Translations under genes and position numbers: made by a program
In this document: positions 18,611-28,132 of the stretch, piece by piece
How the letters are laid out: each line of letters opens with the position of its first letter
Position numbering within the stretch: the stretch's first letter is position 1
Assembly (NCBI RefSeq): GCF_003386535.1
Contig: NZ_QTTN01000044.1
Span: 1 to 53,626, forward strand
Source of the DNA: Paenibacillus taihuensis
Lineage (GTDB): Bacteria; Bacillota; Bacilli; Paenibacillales; Paenibacillaceae
Length of the DNA: 53,626 nucleotides
Direction of reading: 5' to 3'
The notes under the pieces: generated by a model
The model's database searches: none
Told to the model about the DNA's origin: nothing
The model's input: the letters and a program-made list of their open reading frames with translations, nothing else

Positions 18611-18640
18611 GCTCAACTTTCCGTTAGCGCTCAACTTTCC
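18611..18640 (-). promoter_or_regulatory. Direct-repeat pair upstream of the sugar-importer operon
   Basis: The 12-mer GCTCAACTTTCC occurs at 18611-18622 and again at 18629-18640, an 18-bp period. The repeats lie between the araC terminator and the lplB-like start. AraC-family regulators often bind two direct half-sites, so this is a candidate site for the regulator encoded next door. The distance to the start codon (about 150 bp) is compatible with an upstream activator site. No clear promoter hexamers were found. Confidence 0.4.
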
Positions 18641-18656
18641 AATGGCAGCCTAGAGA

Positions 18657-18705
18657 TAATAAAAGGGCCGCCCGCAAGCAGCCCTTCTGCTTGGGACGAC
18701 CCTTT
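18657..18705 (-). terminator. Intrinsic terminator of the AraC regulator gene
   Basis: AAAGGG (18662-18667) pairs with CCCTTT (18700-18705), continued inward by a long interrupted stem centred near 18683. TTTT then mixed T/A follows on the minus strand, directly after the stop codon at 18711. Confidence 0.85.
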
Positions 18706-18710
18706 AATTC

Positions 18711-20915
18711 TTACATGGCATGACGCTTGCGGAAATCAACGGGCGATATGCCTTCAACTTTGCGGAAAACACGTCTGAACGTTGCCGCATTCATGTAGCC
18801 GACGTGCTCGCCAACCTCCTGGATGGAATCTGGCTGCTCGAGCAGACGCTTCTTCGCTTCGGAAATTCGCAGCAGGGATAAATAATCGAGGAAATTCTCG
18901 CCGAACTCTTCTTTAAAGAGCTGGCTGATATATTTGGCGCTTATGCCGAATTTGTCCGCCAAGTACTCCAGCGATAAGTCCGGATTCGAATAATGGTGAC
19001 TGATATAATCTCGAATATCCTGCAAGAGCTGATGATGCAGCCGACTGCTGTATAATTGCCCCATCTTGTCTGCATACGTTGTCAGTGTCGCACAGCACAG
19101 ATTTTGCAGCTCGTCGAGCGTATCGAACTCTTCTATAATCTGGCGAAGCGCTCCTGATGCTCCGGACATCCATACCTCATAATAATCCTTGGACGTCTGC
19201 GATAGCTGAAGATCCATATGTGCGACAAAGTAGCGGCACAGCTCGGCAATCTCGCTCTTCGGCAATCGGCAGCTCCGCATTCCGCTAAACATGGCGTCGA
19301 AGCTCTCCCGCCAGTTCTCTTCATGGAGACGGAAGTGCTGGATAAGCCTGTGTATCGCCTGAAGATGCTTATTCGTTGCTTTCTCCGTCGCGGTCTGCTG
19401 AGTCTCCCTGTAGTGGATGACCCGATTATGGCCAAGCGCTGCCTTGAACGTCAGCGCCTCCAATGCTTGTTTATTGGACACTCCCGTTAACTCAGCACCA
19501 GTCGCAGCCTCCCCGAGTCCGATGGTTACCGTGAACGCCAATTGCTCATGAATCCACGCGGTGATGCGCTCGCAGATCGTTTCAGCCTCATCGCTTGCGG
19601 AATCCGGTAAGAACAAAATACCAGTCAATTGCAACGAAGAGGTCCACTCCAGCCAAGTCGCAATGCCATTCTGCGTGAACAGTTCATGGGCGGCGCTGCT
19701 TATGACGAATTTGAATAGCGATTGATCGCGGCTCTTATACTGATTGAACACCTGCTCCGGCTGATCAATCTCGATGACGAACACCTGCTGCTTATCATGC
19801 TGCGGCAGCGCAGACAGATCAATGGCTTCTGCATGCATGCCTCTTTCGAACTGCAGTAATTCCCTGAAGAGCGCCTTCTGCTTGCGAGTTGCCGATGCTT
19901 CGGCTTCTTTGCGGAACAGCTTCGTCTGCTCGGCAAAGTTATTAATTGCGGTTTCGATGAACGTAAACTCATCCACGGCAAGTCTCCCGAGAGACGGCTT
20001 GCCCGCTCCGAATTGATCCTGAATGCGAAAAACGAGTTCTTCGATCGGCTTATAATTTTTACGAGTTATATAGACGATATAAATGCTGCCTGTTAGGAAA
20101 ACGATGAATCCGAGCACGAGCCATATACTCGACAAATTCGATATCCCTGCAGCGATTTTTCCGTTTACAACACCGCTCTCGACCTTCCATCCCGAATACG
20201 AGGATGTTTGCGTCGCTAGAACCTTGCCTGATTGGAGCGCATCATTTTGGAAGAACAGCGGCTGGTTATCGTGATCGTACATTTGGACGAATGCTTGGTC
20301 CGGATTGTACATTTCTTTAATCATCGCGCGAAGCGATGCGGTGCTGACATTGACAACAATAAGTCCGTCCGCGTCGCTGCCAACGGACACGCGGTGAACG
20401 AGACTAATGACGCTTTTGGGCTTCTGGGCAACCAATTCACGATATAACCGAATCGAGCTCCACGTTGAGGTATGACTTTCCTTGCTATGCTGCTGGCTTC
20501 GAATGAACGCGATATCCTGGAAATCTTCCATCTTCGTCGTCATTCCGCTAAAGACGATACCGTCTTTGTAACGAACTAAGTAGTAGGAATCGATGATCGA
20601 CATCTCGTGCTGCATTTGCAGCATTCGGTTGACGACCTGATAGTTCAGATAGACATTATTATCGCCGCTCGCCAGGAAGAAATCGCTCAGCAGCTTGCTG
20701 GATACGAGTTCGCGAATCATCATCGTGTCCAGCGTCTTTAAGCTGACATCGACCGTTTGGAGCAGCTGACCTACAAAGACCTTGCTGGCGTCTTTTGTAT
20801 TCCGGTTGTTTTGCTCGACCAGCGTCTGGAAGAAGACGAAGAAGAGAAAGGAGAACATAATAAAGAAAATCGGCAGGTAGGACCATATCATTCTTCGCAG
20901 CCATGCACGGTTCAA
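18711..20915 (-). CDS. Membrane-anchored AraC family transcriptional regulator
   Basis: One-piece sensor-regulator of 734 aa, common beside Paenibacillus Lpl-type importers. One membrane helix (about 12-32) and a second (about 263-283) bracket an extracellular region of about 230 residues, probably a Cache-like sensor. A cytosolic linker and middle region follow, then an AraC/XylS DNA-binding domain in the last ~100 residues with two helix-turn-helix units (LSLEYLADKFGISAKYISQL; IQEVGEHVGYMNAATFRRVF). The start is a TTG at 20915, 10 nt after AAAGGA. It probably senses sugar, free or bound to LplA, and activates the downstream importer; that link is inferred from adjacency. Confidence 0.88.
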   Translation of the reverse strand: MNRAWLRRMIWSYLPIFFIMFSFLFFVFFQTLVEQNNRNTKDASKVFVGQLLQTVDVSLKTLDTMMIRELVSSKLLSDFFLASGDNNVYLNYQVVNRMLQMQHEMSIIDSYYLVRYKDGIVFSGMTTKMEDFQDIAFIRSQQHSKESHTSTWSSIRLYRELVAQKPKSVISLVHRVSVGSDADGLIVVNVSTASLRAMIKEMYNPDQAFVQMYDHDNQPLFFQNDALQSGKVLATQTSSYSGWKVESGVVNGKIAAGISNLSSIWLVLGFIVFLTGSIYIVYITRKNYKPIEELVFRIQDQFGAGKPSLGRLAVDEFTFIETAINNFAEQTKLFRKEAEASATRKQKALFRELLQFERGMHAEAIDLSALPQHDKQQVFVIEIDQPEQVFNQYKSRDQSLFKFVISSAAHELFTQNGIATWLEWTSSLQLTGILFLPDSASDEAETICERITAWIHEQLAFTVTIGLGEAATGAELTGVSNKQALEALTFKAALGHNRVIHYRETQQTATEKATNKHLQAIHRLIQHFRLHEENWRESFDAMFSGMRSCRLPKSEIAELCRYFVAHMDLQLSQTSKDYYEVWMSGASGALRQIIEEFDTLDELQNLCCATLTTYADKMGQLYSSRLHHQLLQDIRDYISHHYSNPDLSLEYLADKFGISAKYISQLFKEEFGENFLDYLSLLRISEAKKRLLEQPDSIQEVGEHVGYMNAATFRRVFRKVEGISPVDFRKRHAM

Positions 20916-21106
20916 ATAGCATCATTCCTTTAAAGGAAGTTTGCGTGTATTCATGGTGAATCCCCACAATGTAACCGCATTCATTACTACTAATTATACC
21001 CGCAGCCGCAATTATCGTCCATGTAACTATTGGCAGTAATTGTATCTCCCATCATTTGTTAAAATCCGACAAACTTAGCATCAGCCTAACGCCGGGTTCG
21101 CTTTAA

Positions 21107-22642
21107 TTAAGTGCTATGGGTGCGAAATATATATTTCGGGCCTTTCTCGCCTGCAAGCTGAATCAAATCTTTGTCGGTGAGCGCATACGGCTTGTACGGG
21201 ATCATGGTATTCCCGTTTAACATACTGCCATTGCGGGACCCCATATCTTTCGCTGACCAGTTCCCCTTGCTATTGATGAACTCAAGATGCGCTCTCGATA
21301 TGCCGTAAGAGGAATCTGCATACTGTGCACCTTCTGCCGATCGTCCAATAACAAAATGCTGCTGCTCCAGCTTGATCTGCTCGGTCCTTTCTCCAGTCTG
21401 GCGTTCAAGCCAAGACGAACATCCGTCAGTTGCTTCAGCCCCTCCTTTTGCAGATTGGCTGCTGCCTAGCAGCACTGTAGCATCATTCGGCGTCGCTCTG
21501 TCCCATAACTGGGATTCGTCCGTCTTGGATACTGCCGTCTCAATATTAGCCAGGTGCAGCTGCGTTGACGATTTGTAAGTAAGCTTGCTCAGCAGTCGGG
21601 AGTCAGGCGTGAAATCGTCCTCCTCTTGCCATTCACTTTGCTTCTGATGGCTGGTCCAGCCTGCTTCCTCGTTACTTGCATGGCTGTTCCTCTTCTGACG
21701 GAAGACAAGCAGTGCAGCGATAGACATCAGCGACAACCCGCTGCTCATGAGTAGGCTTGTACGAGATGGCGCCGCCATGTAGAGATAGCGCCAAATCAAG
21801 CCATTCACGAGCATGAATAGCGCCCCAATGATCCATTTCGTTCGCGAGACAGTCGCTTCCGCTTGCTGCGATTCTGGCAGTTGATCAGCCATAATCGCAT
21901 CGCGTTCTGGCTCCTCAGACAGATTGAAACGCGCTGGCCTTGCCGGCGTTTCATCTCGGAAGTTCAGCGGTTCACGCTCTGCTGAATCCTCAACAGCCTT
22001 AGACTGCTGCGTACGAACCGCATCAAAATCAATCACTGGCGATGGACCTGTACGTTCAGCGCGATAACCGTCTCCAAGCAGCGACAACAGTGTCTGCCTA
22101 AGACTTGTCCACGAAACATACTCGTCGCGCAGATGCTGAAACACACGCTGAAGGCCCGCACCGTTCGGCTGATCAATCGCTCCGACGAAGCGCACCGCCA
22201 TCGCTAGAACTGCCTCTCCGGCAGACGCGACCATTCGCTCTCCTCGCAGTGGCACGTACACTAACGAAATATGTTCCCAGCTATCGCCGGCGAAGATATA
22301 CTGCTCATGCAGCAGGAAATTTTCCGCTCGCAGCATGTAATGCCGGCAGTCGTCAAGTGTCTCCACAATAGCAAGCAGCAGCGTGTAGAACTCCATCATC
22401 GATAATTGCTGCGTCTGAAGCCGGTGCATCAATATTCTTTTGCCTGTAAACAGGTACCTGAACGTAATTTGGCCGTCCATCTCTAACCACTCTACAGGGA
22501 GCAGCATCGGAATGCGCTGGCGCTGCAGCATTTGAATCTCGAGCGGATCGAGCCGCTCTCTTGTTATGCCAGACTCCAGATCAACAATCATTTCATTGCC
22601 GCGTTTTATGGCAAAATCGACTTTTAGCTCATCCATCAACAT
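21107..22642 (-). CDS. DUF6382/FHA domain protein of the Tad locus
   Basis: A 511-aa protein with three parts. The N-terminal ~170 residues resemble the DUF6382 domain often encoded with Gram-positive Tad genes. A polar linker precedes two adjacent membrane helices (starting WIIGALFMLVNGLIWRYLYM and LLMSSGLSLMSIAALLVF). The C-terminal ~80 residues are a forkhead-associated domain with the phosphothreonine-binding landmarks GRS, SRAH and MGSRNGS...N. The start is the ATG at 22642 with GGAGG 7 nt upstream; the longer frame to 22684 overlaps the prepilin peptidase. It is the last gene of the pilus operon. The FHA domain suggests recruitment of a Ser/Thr-phosphorylated partner, but no kinase is encoded nearby. 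Confidence 0.8.
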   Translation of the reverse strand: MLMDELKVDFAIKRGNEMIVDLESGITRERLDPLEIQMLQRQRIPMLLPVEWLEMDGQITFRYLFTGKRILMHRLQTQQLSMMEFYTLLLAIVETLDDCRHYMLRAENFLLHEQYIFAGDSWEHISLVYVPLRGERMVASAGEAVLAMAVRFVGAIDQPNGAGLQRVFQHLRDEYVSWTSLRQTLLSLLGDGYRAERTGPSPVIDFDAVRTQQSKAVEDSAEREPLNFRDETPARPARFNLSEEPERDAIMADQLPESQQAEATVSRTKWIIGALFMLVNGLIWRYLYMAAPSRTSLLMSSGLSLMSIAALLVFRQKRNSHASNEEAGWTSHQKQSEWQEEDDFTPDSRLLSKLTYKSSTQLHLANIETAVSKTDESQLWDRATPNDATVLLGSSQSAKGGAEATDGCSSWLERQTGERTEQIKLEQQHFVIGRSAEGAQYADSSYGISRAHLEFINSKGNWSAKDMGSRNGSMLNGNTMIPYKPYALTDKDLIQLAGEKGPKYIFRTHST

Positions 22643-22662
22643 CGCCTTTCCTCCTCTCTTTG

Positions 22663-23148
22663 CTATGCAGGTACGAAGTACCATGCAGTGACAACACCCG
22701 GAACGACCGCAATCATGAACGGAAACTTCGTTCCCTCTACCTTACTCGAGACAAACACGGATACAATGCCGAGCATCAACTTTCTGCCCAGCGTTCGATT
22801 GTAAGCAAGCAGGAGCGCGCCAAGTAATCCGCCGTACAGGATCGAATACATCAAGACATGAAGCACATTCACCGCGCCAACAATTGTCCCTAATGCTGCA
22901 AAAAACTTCACGTCACCTGCACCGATACCCTTCAGCGAATAGATAACAATCAGCGGAACCAAACCCGCTAGTCCTCCAAGCAACGCGTAAACAACGCCAT
23001 CGAGCCCCCCGGTATACAAGTGAACCACCATCCCCGCTGCAAAGAAGGAAACGGTCAATACGTTTGGAATTCGCATCGACCTTATATCACTTACAAAAGC
23101 CGCTCCCACAAACAGGGCAACCATCACGCAAATCATTGCGCCTCCCAT
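22663..23148 (-). CDS. Prepilin peptidase (TadV/CpaA, A24 family)
   Basis: Membrane aspartyl protease that cuts the class III signal of Flp and TadE-type prepilins. It has 161 aa and about five to six helices. The two catalytic aspartates are in SDIRSMRIPN (Asp21 from this start) and GIGAGDVKFF (Asp79). There is no N-methylase domain, as is usual for TadV/CpaA. I chose the ATG at 23148 because GAGGTG is 7 nt upstream; a TTG five codons earlier lies over that site. It sits between the second TadE-like gene and the FHA gene in the pilus operon. Confidence 0.9.
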   Translation of the reverse strand: MGGAMICVMVALFVGAAFVSDIRSMRIPNVLTVSFFAAGMVVHLYTGGLDGVVYALLGGLAGLVPLIVIYSLKGIGAGDVKFFAALGTIVGAVNVLHVLMYSILYGGLLGALLLAYNRTLGRKLMLGIVSVFVSSKVEGTKFPFMIAVVPGVVTAWYFVPA

Positions 23149-23179
23149 ATTCAGCCACCTCAATTTCTCTGAACGTTAC

Positions 23180-24148
23180 TTATGAGTCCGCAGGTTTCTT
23201 CTCTACGACAAAATGTCTCGCTGCTCTTGCCCCATCGCTCGACGTAACAACGATCTCCCATATTCCCGGAGTCGTATTGCCAGACACGAGCCAAGTCCAC
23301 TCCGCCATACCGTCTTTCCCTGCAAACACATCACCAAGATGCTTCGCAACGCTTCTGCCGCTCTTATAAAGCACTTCAATGGACAAGCTTCTGCCCGGCG
23401 TTGTCTTCACAATTACCTTTGCTTTATTGCCGGGCCTTGCTGGACTCGGCTCCACAAGCACGATTTGGATCGGATCAATAGCTTCTGCGTGACCGGAATC
23501 TCCTGGCGGTGCAGGAATCGGATCGCTGACCCAGACTCGTTCTTCCGCCCGCTCCTTCAGGACAAGGTCTCTCTTCGTAAAAGGAAATCCCAGCTTGAAG
23601 CTGTAGGAAGCTTCGATTAACAGAAAAGCATCTTGCTTTTCTTTCAAATCCGGCAGCGACAGCTTACTAAGATGCAGCTGCTCAGGTTCAAGGACCGATA
23701 CATCCGCAGCCCGCCTAAGCAGCGGTTCAACAATCGAACGGCCGATCTCTGTCGCCGCCATATCCTCTACCGGTTTCCAATCTCCACGAAGCGCAGCAGC
23801 AAGAAGCGGACCCGATGGCGACGGAAGCCAGCTCTCCAGCTTATCCGCTACGAAACTTACGCCAGGAAGCTCCTTCTGTTCACTGGAACGCGATTCGGCC
23901 TCTTCAGCCGTTGCAAAACTTTCGATCGCGAGCTCCACAGGATGGATATTCGTCGAAGCTTCTCTCACCGTTTGCGAGACGGCCCCATGCAGCGCCATCT
24001 GCACCATGCTGAGCCGTATGATGCAGATCAGAAAGATAAACACCATGAGCACGATCGGCATAATGAGTGAAGCCTCCAGCGTGATACTCCCGTTCTCGCC
24101 GCGCCGCTTCTTATCCATAAGACCAGCCGATTGTACGGGTCGTTTCAT
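23180..24148 (-). CDS. TadE-like pseudopilin with a C-terminal beta-sandwich-like domain
   Basis: A 322-aa minor pilin-like protein. The class III cleavage motif is NGSITLE (Gly20 followed by Ser21, with the obligatory Glu25), leading into a hydrophobic helix of about 22 residues. The middle region is polar. The last ~90 residues (VEPSPARPGNKAKVIVKTTP onward, ending ARHFVVEKKPADS) look like an immunoglobulin-like beta domain by their alternating pattern; this is an inference. It starts at ATG 24148 with AAGGGA 6 nt before, overlapping the end of the upstream gene by 38 nt, so translation is probably coupled. Confidence 0.75.
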   Translation of the reverse strand: MKRPVQSAGLMDKKRRGENGSITLEASLIMPIVLMVFIFLICIIRLSMVQMALHGAVSQTVREASTNIHPVELAIESFATAEEAESRSSEQKELPGVSFVADKLESWLPSPSGPLLAAALRGDWKPVEDMAATEIGRSIVEPLLRRAADVSVLEPEQLHLSKLSLPDLKEKQDAFLLIEASYSFKLGFPFTKRDLVLKERAEERVWVSDPIPAPPGDSGHAEAIDPIQIVLVEPSPARPGNKAKVIVKTTPGRSLSIEVLYKSGRSVAKHLGDVFAGKDGMAEWTWLVSGNTTPGIWEIVVTSSDGARAARHFVVEKKPADS

Positions 24149-26294
24149 AGCGGTTCCCTTTCACCTTGCCGTTCAAAATCCCTGTTAAAGCGAAGCTTCT
24201 CATCAGCCCCGGCAAAAACCAGAGGTTCACCGACGCGGTTAGCTCCCCGGTTAATCCAGTGGAAACCTGCGACAGAACAGTGTCCGTGTTCTGCTCAATA
24301 ACGGCGATTATTCTGGCTATTCGTCCATCGCTGTTCCCATGCAAGATGAGAAATAACCGCAAATAATCCAAGTAACTTAGCTCCGCCGGTGCGTATTTGG
24401 ACAATGCGATGGTCCCCTTCTGGCTGATTGTCGCCATGTCTGCCATCGCTTTCTCTATGCCATATACAACCGCAGCGGAGAGCACGAGCAGCGGATGTCC
24501 GAGGGCACGGCATTCAATGAAGCCCTCCATGGTTCGCACAGCAAGCCGGAGTGCGAACAGTTCGCCGTAAGCAGCAGCTATATTGGAAACAGGATCATGA
24601 ATGCCATACAGGATATACTCCACTTCCTGATTCTCCAGAGAGAGGGCATCAGACAATGCAGCTTGCTGCCCGCCACCTCCAGCAAATTGTTTAAACTGCT
24701 TCGGGTCAAAAGCTTGAAACCGATGCGCTATGTACTCATTGATATAAAGTGGATCGCGTATGTCCTCCAGCAAATCCGCCATGCCGCCAAAAATCGTACC
24801 CACTGCGCTCATCGAATTCAGTACTGTCTCACCGGACTGCCCTCGCAGTGGATCACCGGTTTCATCTTCAGGCTGAGCAGCCTGATTGAATTGCAAATTA
24901 GCCTCCAAGTGCTGCTTCACTTGTCGGAACGCTTTGCGGTTCTCTTCCTGATTCGGGGCTGACTTCATCTGCTCAATAAGCCGCTTGACCTCGCCAAGCT
25001 TGGAGCTCGCGGCCGCTTCATTCGCCTTCCGCTCCCGATCATTCGCTTGCCGCTTAACTCGCTCCTCCTCTCTCGACTGGATAACGGTACCCGAGGGTCC
25101 ATAGCTATCCTCATAGACTTGATAAGCGTTCTGCAAGCTCTGGAGTGTAAGCTTCAGAGACGTAGACGAACTTCCCTGCCCGCCTAGTGCAGAGCGAACT
25201 GAAGCTCTAAAAGCAATCGCCCGATCATTGACCTGCTGAATCGCTCTTGTTTGCTCCGAAAGCGCACTTGCATAATTGTCGAACCAGCTATCATCAAGTA
25301 CCAGCTCCGAGACCGCTCCTCTCGTTTGCCCGATTTCATTCAAATCGATTGAGGCTGACTCGCTACCCGCAATCTCCATCTGGCTTATGCGGTCATAATT
25401 GCCGCTTCCTTCCGTCGTCACATACCTTTCAGCCGCCGCTTGAATGGAAGCATTCAATTGCTTCGCCTCTCGCAGTGCTGCCTGTGCTCGCTGCTCATGC
25501 TCGCGGTGACTGCTAAGCGCCTGACTTGCGCTGTCAGCAATGGAATCAGCACCATTCACAGCTCGCTCGCTATATGCTCTGATCTTATCCCGATGCGCCG
25601 GTTCTTCACCTTCTTCCAATACCGCATCCTCCGACTGCCATCGCAGATAATCCCCATAGCCGTCCACGATGGAAGAGGCAGTCGCTCCGAGTAATGAAGG
25701 AATCCGCTCCGAAACAGCGGCAGCAGCTTTCTTCTGCAATGCCAGCACTTCGTCTAACCGTCGCTCCCGCTCTTCATAGAGCTTCTGAACCTCCCCCAGA
25801 AGCTTTACTGATGTCGAAACTTCCTTCATAGCTCCTGCAATTGGCGCAAATTTCGAAGCAATCTCAAGCGTAAAATCAATCGGCGCCTTATATTTCGTCT
25901 CTTCCAACACCTGCCGCTTGAATACCGCATGATTGCCAAGCACCTCGTAGCTGTCAACATGAGAAGCTTCCGACTTCATATCCAACAGCCGGAAGCTGTC
26001 AGCCTCCTCCGCTGTCCAATTATGCTGAACCGCATGAGCGAACAGCTCTCCCCGATCAGACCCGCCCGTGCCGAATAAACCATACCGCTCATAAAGTCTA
26101 TCGTCGTAAGCCGACAAGGACGAACGAATGCCAGACTGCCCAGCAAGCTCAGCCTGCCTCTCAAATGCTGCAATTCTCGCAAAATCAATGAGCAGAGAAG
26201 TGAGCAGCAGCATCGCTGCAGTCGAGACAATCATATAGATGCTAACTGCACCGTCTGCCCGCCTCCAGAATCGTAAAATCAAATCACTGCTCAA
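24111..26294 (-). CDS. Large TadG-like protein (DUF5702 type) of the Tad locus
   Basis: A 727-aa protein with a TadG/TadE-like N-terminus: ADGAVSIYMIVSTAAMLLLT is a membrane helix preceded by a short basic stretch, followed by ERQAELAGQSGIRSSLSAYD and ERYGLFG, as in DUF5702 proteins of Firmicute Tad clusters. The central region (about 140-500) is highly charged and mostly helical, probably coiled coil. The C-terminus again has hydrophobic stretches. The start is a TTG at 26294: AAGGAGG (26303-26309) lies 8 nt before it, whereas the frame extended to 26420 overlaps the previous gene and has no such site. Surface or pilus-tip function is inferred from context. Confidence 0.75.
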   Translation of the reverse strand: MSSDLILRFWRRADGAVSIYMIVSTAAMLLLTSLLIDFARIAAFERQAELAGQSGIRSSLSAYDDRLYERYGLFGTGGSDRGELFAHAVQHNWTAEEADSFRLLDMKSEASHVDSYEVLGNHAVFKRQVLEETKYKAPIDFTLEIASKFAPIAGAMKEVSTSVKLLGEVQKLYEERERRLDEVLALQKKAAAAVSERIPSLLGATASSIVDGYGDYLRWQSEDAVLEEGEEPAHRDKIRAYSERAVNGADSIADSASQALSSHREHEQRAQAALREAKQLNASIQAAAERYVTTEGSGNYDRISQMEIAGSESASIDLNEIGQTRGAVSELVLDDSWFDNYASALSEQTRAIQQVNDRAIAFRASVRSALGGQGSSSTSLKLTLQSLQNAYQVYEDSYGPSGTVIQSREEERVKRQANDRERKANEAAASSKLGEVKRLIEQMKSAPNQEENRKAFRQVKQHLEANLQFNQAAQPEDETGDPLRGQSGETVLNSMSAVGTIFGGMADLLEDIRDPLYINEYIAHRFQAFDPKQFKQFAGGGGQQAALSDALSLENQEVEYILYGIHDPVSNIAAAYGELFALRLAVRTMEGFIECRALGHPLLVLSAAVVYGIEKAMADMATISQKGTIALSKYAPAELSYLDYLRLFLILHGNSDGRIARIIAVIEQNTDTVLSQVSTGLTGELTASVNLWFLPGLMRSFALTGILNGKVKGNRYETTRTIGWSYG

Positions 26295-26331
26295 TGCTGC
26301 CACCTCCTTTTCTTCATGACTCTTCGACCAC

Positions 26332-27039
26332 TCATCTACTGCGTTCAGACAATATCTGTTTCGCCTGCTCTTTCTCTTTTCCATTAAATCGCCCCGCATA
26401 ATACCGGACCAGATCGACATTTCTTATGAGCTCCACAGGGTCCACGACAACTACACTGCTCACCGTTCGTGGCTCCGAGCATCCCATTAATAGATCCAGC
26501 AGCGGAATGCTCATCGGATGCCGAAGCTTCACTTCAATTTCTTTCTCCAGCATCCCGGATACGGAGATTTCGCCTGCAAGCGGTTCCGGCACATAGCCTG
26601 CACCGTGGATCAGCTTACGTTCCGGGAGCGAGTGTGCAGCATCTCCTTCACTATTCGAAGACGGCTGTACAGAAGAGCCGATATTAACCGAAATCCGCTC
26701 CTCCGAGCTTTCCCCGCCAAATAGCGATTGCAATGCACCGTTATCAGACATCCGCCAATACAGCCCGTCATATTGCCCAGTCGCTCCCATTCCGCTTAAC
26801 GCATCCCGATAGCTGTTATCCCATCGAAAAGCCGTCCGTTCGGCAGCAATTGAAGCATCCTTATAGAGCATGACGTGCTGGTAGGTACACATGCTGAGCA
26901 TCAGCAGGGAAAGGAGCGCAAGAAAGATCAAAGGAAGAACCATGCTCGCCTCCAGCGTAAAGCTGCCCTCCTCCCGCTCCAGCAATCTCCGCCAAGCTCG
27001 CAAACTAGTTGAAAATCTCGTTCGCTTTGTCATCCGCAT
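26332..27039 (-). CDS. TadE-like pseudopilin
   Basis: Minor pilin-like protein of 235 aa. The type III prepilin signal EEGSFTLE gives cleavage after Gly25 with Glu30 at position +5, followed by a helix VLPLIFLALLSLLMLSMC. The rest is a polar extracytoplasmic domain. The start overlaps the last 35 bases of flp. No strong ribosome site precedes it, so it may rely on coupling to flp translation; a TTG just after the flp stop (about 27003) is an alternative start. It is a substrate for the prepilin peptidase encoded downstream. Confidence 0.78.
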   Translation of the reverse strand: MRMTKRTRFSTSLRAWRRLLEREEGSFTLEASMVLPLIFLALLSLLMLSMCTYQHVMLYKDASIAAERTAFRWDNSYRDALSGMGATGQYDGLYWRMSDNGALQSLFGGESSEERISVNIGSSVQPSSNSEGDAAHSLPERKLIHGAGYVPEPLAGEISVSGMLEKEIEVKLRHPMSIPLLDLLMGCSEPRTVSSVVVVDPVELIRNVDLVRYYAGRFNGKEKEQAKQILSERSR

Positions 27040-27190
27040 CGCCCATCAATTTCTGCAGCAGCGCAATAATCCAGTCCTTAAACAGCAGCGCCAGGATGAT
27101 AATGACCGCGATAATAAGCACAATCTCGAGCGTGCCAATCCCTTCATCTTCCTCCCAAAAACGCTCCATCGCTTGTCCCATCTTGTTCAT
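27005..27190 (-). CDS. flp: Flp-type major pilin
   Basis: A 61-aa prepilin. The leader ends EEDEG and the cut after Gly17 is followed by IGTLE with the required Glu22 at +5. A long hydrophobic helix (IVLIIAVIIILALLFKDWII) and a short charged tail of about 18 residues follow. The mature pilin would be 44 aa, as expected of Flp pilins. AAGGAG lies 11 nt before the ATG. Its position between tadC and tadE in the operon supports the role as the main pilus subunit. Confidence 0.88.
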   Translation of the reverse strand: MNKMGQAMERFWEEDEGIGTLEIVLIIAVIIILALLFKDWIIALLQKLMGDADDKANEIFN

Positions 27191-27221
27191 GATATTGTCG
27201 ACTCCTTCTCGCTAGTAATTG

Positions 27222-28097
27222 TTATCGTATTAGTAGAATCGCGGGCGAGGCGACAAGCGCCATCAGAATAAAGAAAATGCCCACAAGTGGAAACACCAGC
27301 TTCGATGACGCTTCTTCTCCGCGAGCGCGCGCCACCGCTTTGCGCTTCTCCCAGATGGCGTACGACAGCTCTTTCAAAGAGAGCACCAGCTTGTCCCCGC
27401 CGCGTCTGTAATTAAGAAGCAGTGTCGTTGTGAACAGCGACACCTCCTGTACCGCGCATCTCCTGCTGAACAGCTCCATCGCTGCTGCGAACGACTCTCC
27501 ATTGCGTACTGCTTCATTCACCTTGCGCAGCTCAATCAGCATCGGGTTATTCGCTTTCTCATCCGCTCGTTCCGCGCAGCGCAGCAGCGCCCGCTGGATG
27601 TTCTCTCCCGCTCCAAGCAGCAGCATGAGCTTATTCGTCACCTCTGGCAGCAGCAGCAAAATATCCTGCTTGCGCTTCTCGACCTTTCCTGCGGCATCCT
27701 TCCATTTTGCCGCGGGAATGACGATCCCGAGCAGCAGCCCAATGTACAGCAGCACGGGCTCTCCGCTAAGAGCGCTCAACCATGCCGCGCCGCAAACAGC
27801 ACCATAACCTGCCGCTGCCACGCCTGCGATGCAGCCGTTAGTCAAATCGACTGACCAGCTGCCGCCATGAAGAATGAGCAGCTTGCTGTGAAGACTTGCC
27901 GTGAAAGGCTGCATTCGGTCCATAATCCCGGCTCTCCGAAGCAAGAACAGGAAAGGCAATCTGACCAAGCGATCAATCGGCTCGTATCGACGTCCATCCC
28001 CACCACCACCTTCCCCAAGACCTCGACGTTCGCAGTAGACTACAGCTCCTAGCCATATCACAAACAGACTAGTGCCAATACAGATAGATAAAACCAT
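27222..28097 (-). CDS. tadC: Tad pilus assembly membrane protein TadC
   Basis: One of two GspF/PilC-like inner-membrane platform proteins. The 291 residues contain an N-terminal helix, a paired helix near the middle and a C-terminal helix (LVFPLVGIFFILMALVASPA). The cytosolic T2SSF domain includes LPEVTNKLMLLLGAGENIQR and LNYRRGGDKLVLSLKELSYA. It follows tadB after 35 bp and precedes flp by 31 bp. GGGAGG lies just before the ATG. Confidence 0.87.
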   Translation of the reverse strand: MVLSICIGTSLFVIWLGAVVYCERRGLGEGGGGDGRRYEPIDRLVRLPFLFLLRRAGIMDRMQPFTASLHSKLLILHGGSWSVDLTNGCIAGVAAAGYGAVCGAAWLSALSGEPVLLYIGLLLGIVIPAAKWKDAAGKVEKRKQDILLLLPEVTNKLMLLLGAGENIQRALLRCAERADEKANNPMLIELRKVNEAVRNGESFAAAMELFSRRCAVQEVSLFTTTLLLNYRRGGDKLVLSLKELSYAIWEKRKAVARARGEEASSKLVFPLVGIFFILMALVASPAILLIR

Positions 28098-28132
28098 CGC
28101 AGCCTCCCAGCACCGGCACGTAAAAAATCAAG

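Noticed and set aside
20916..21106. A terminator for the pilus operon in the gap after the FHA gene
   Set aside because: No stable hairpin with a T-tract was found in this 190-bp gap; nothing else was seen there.
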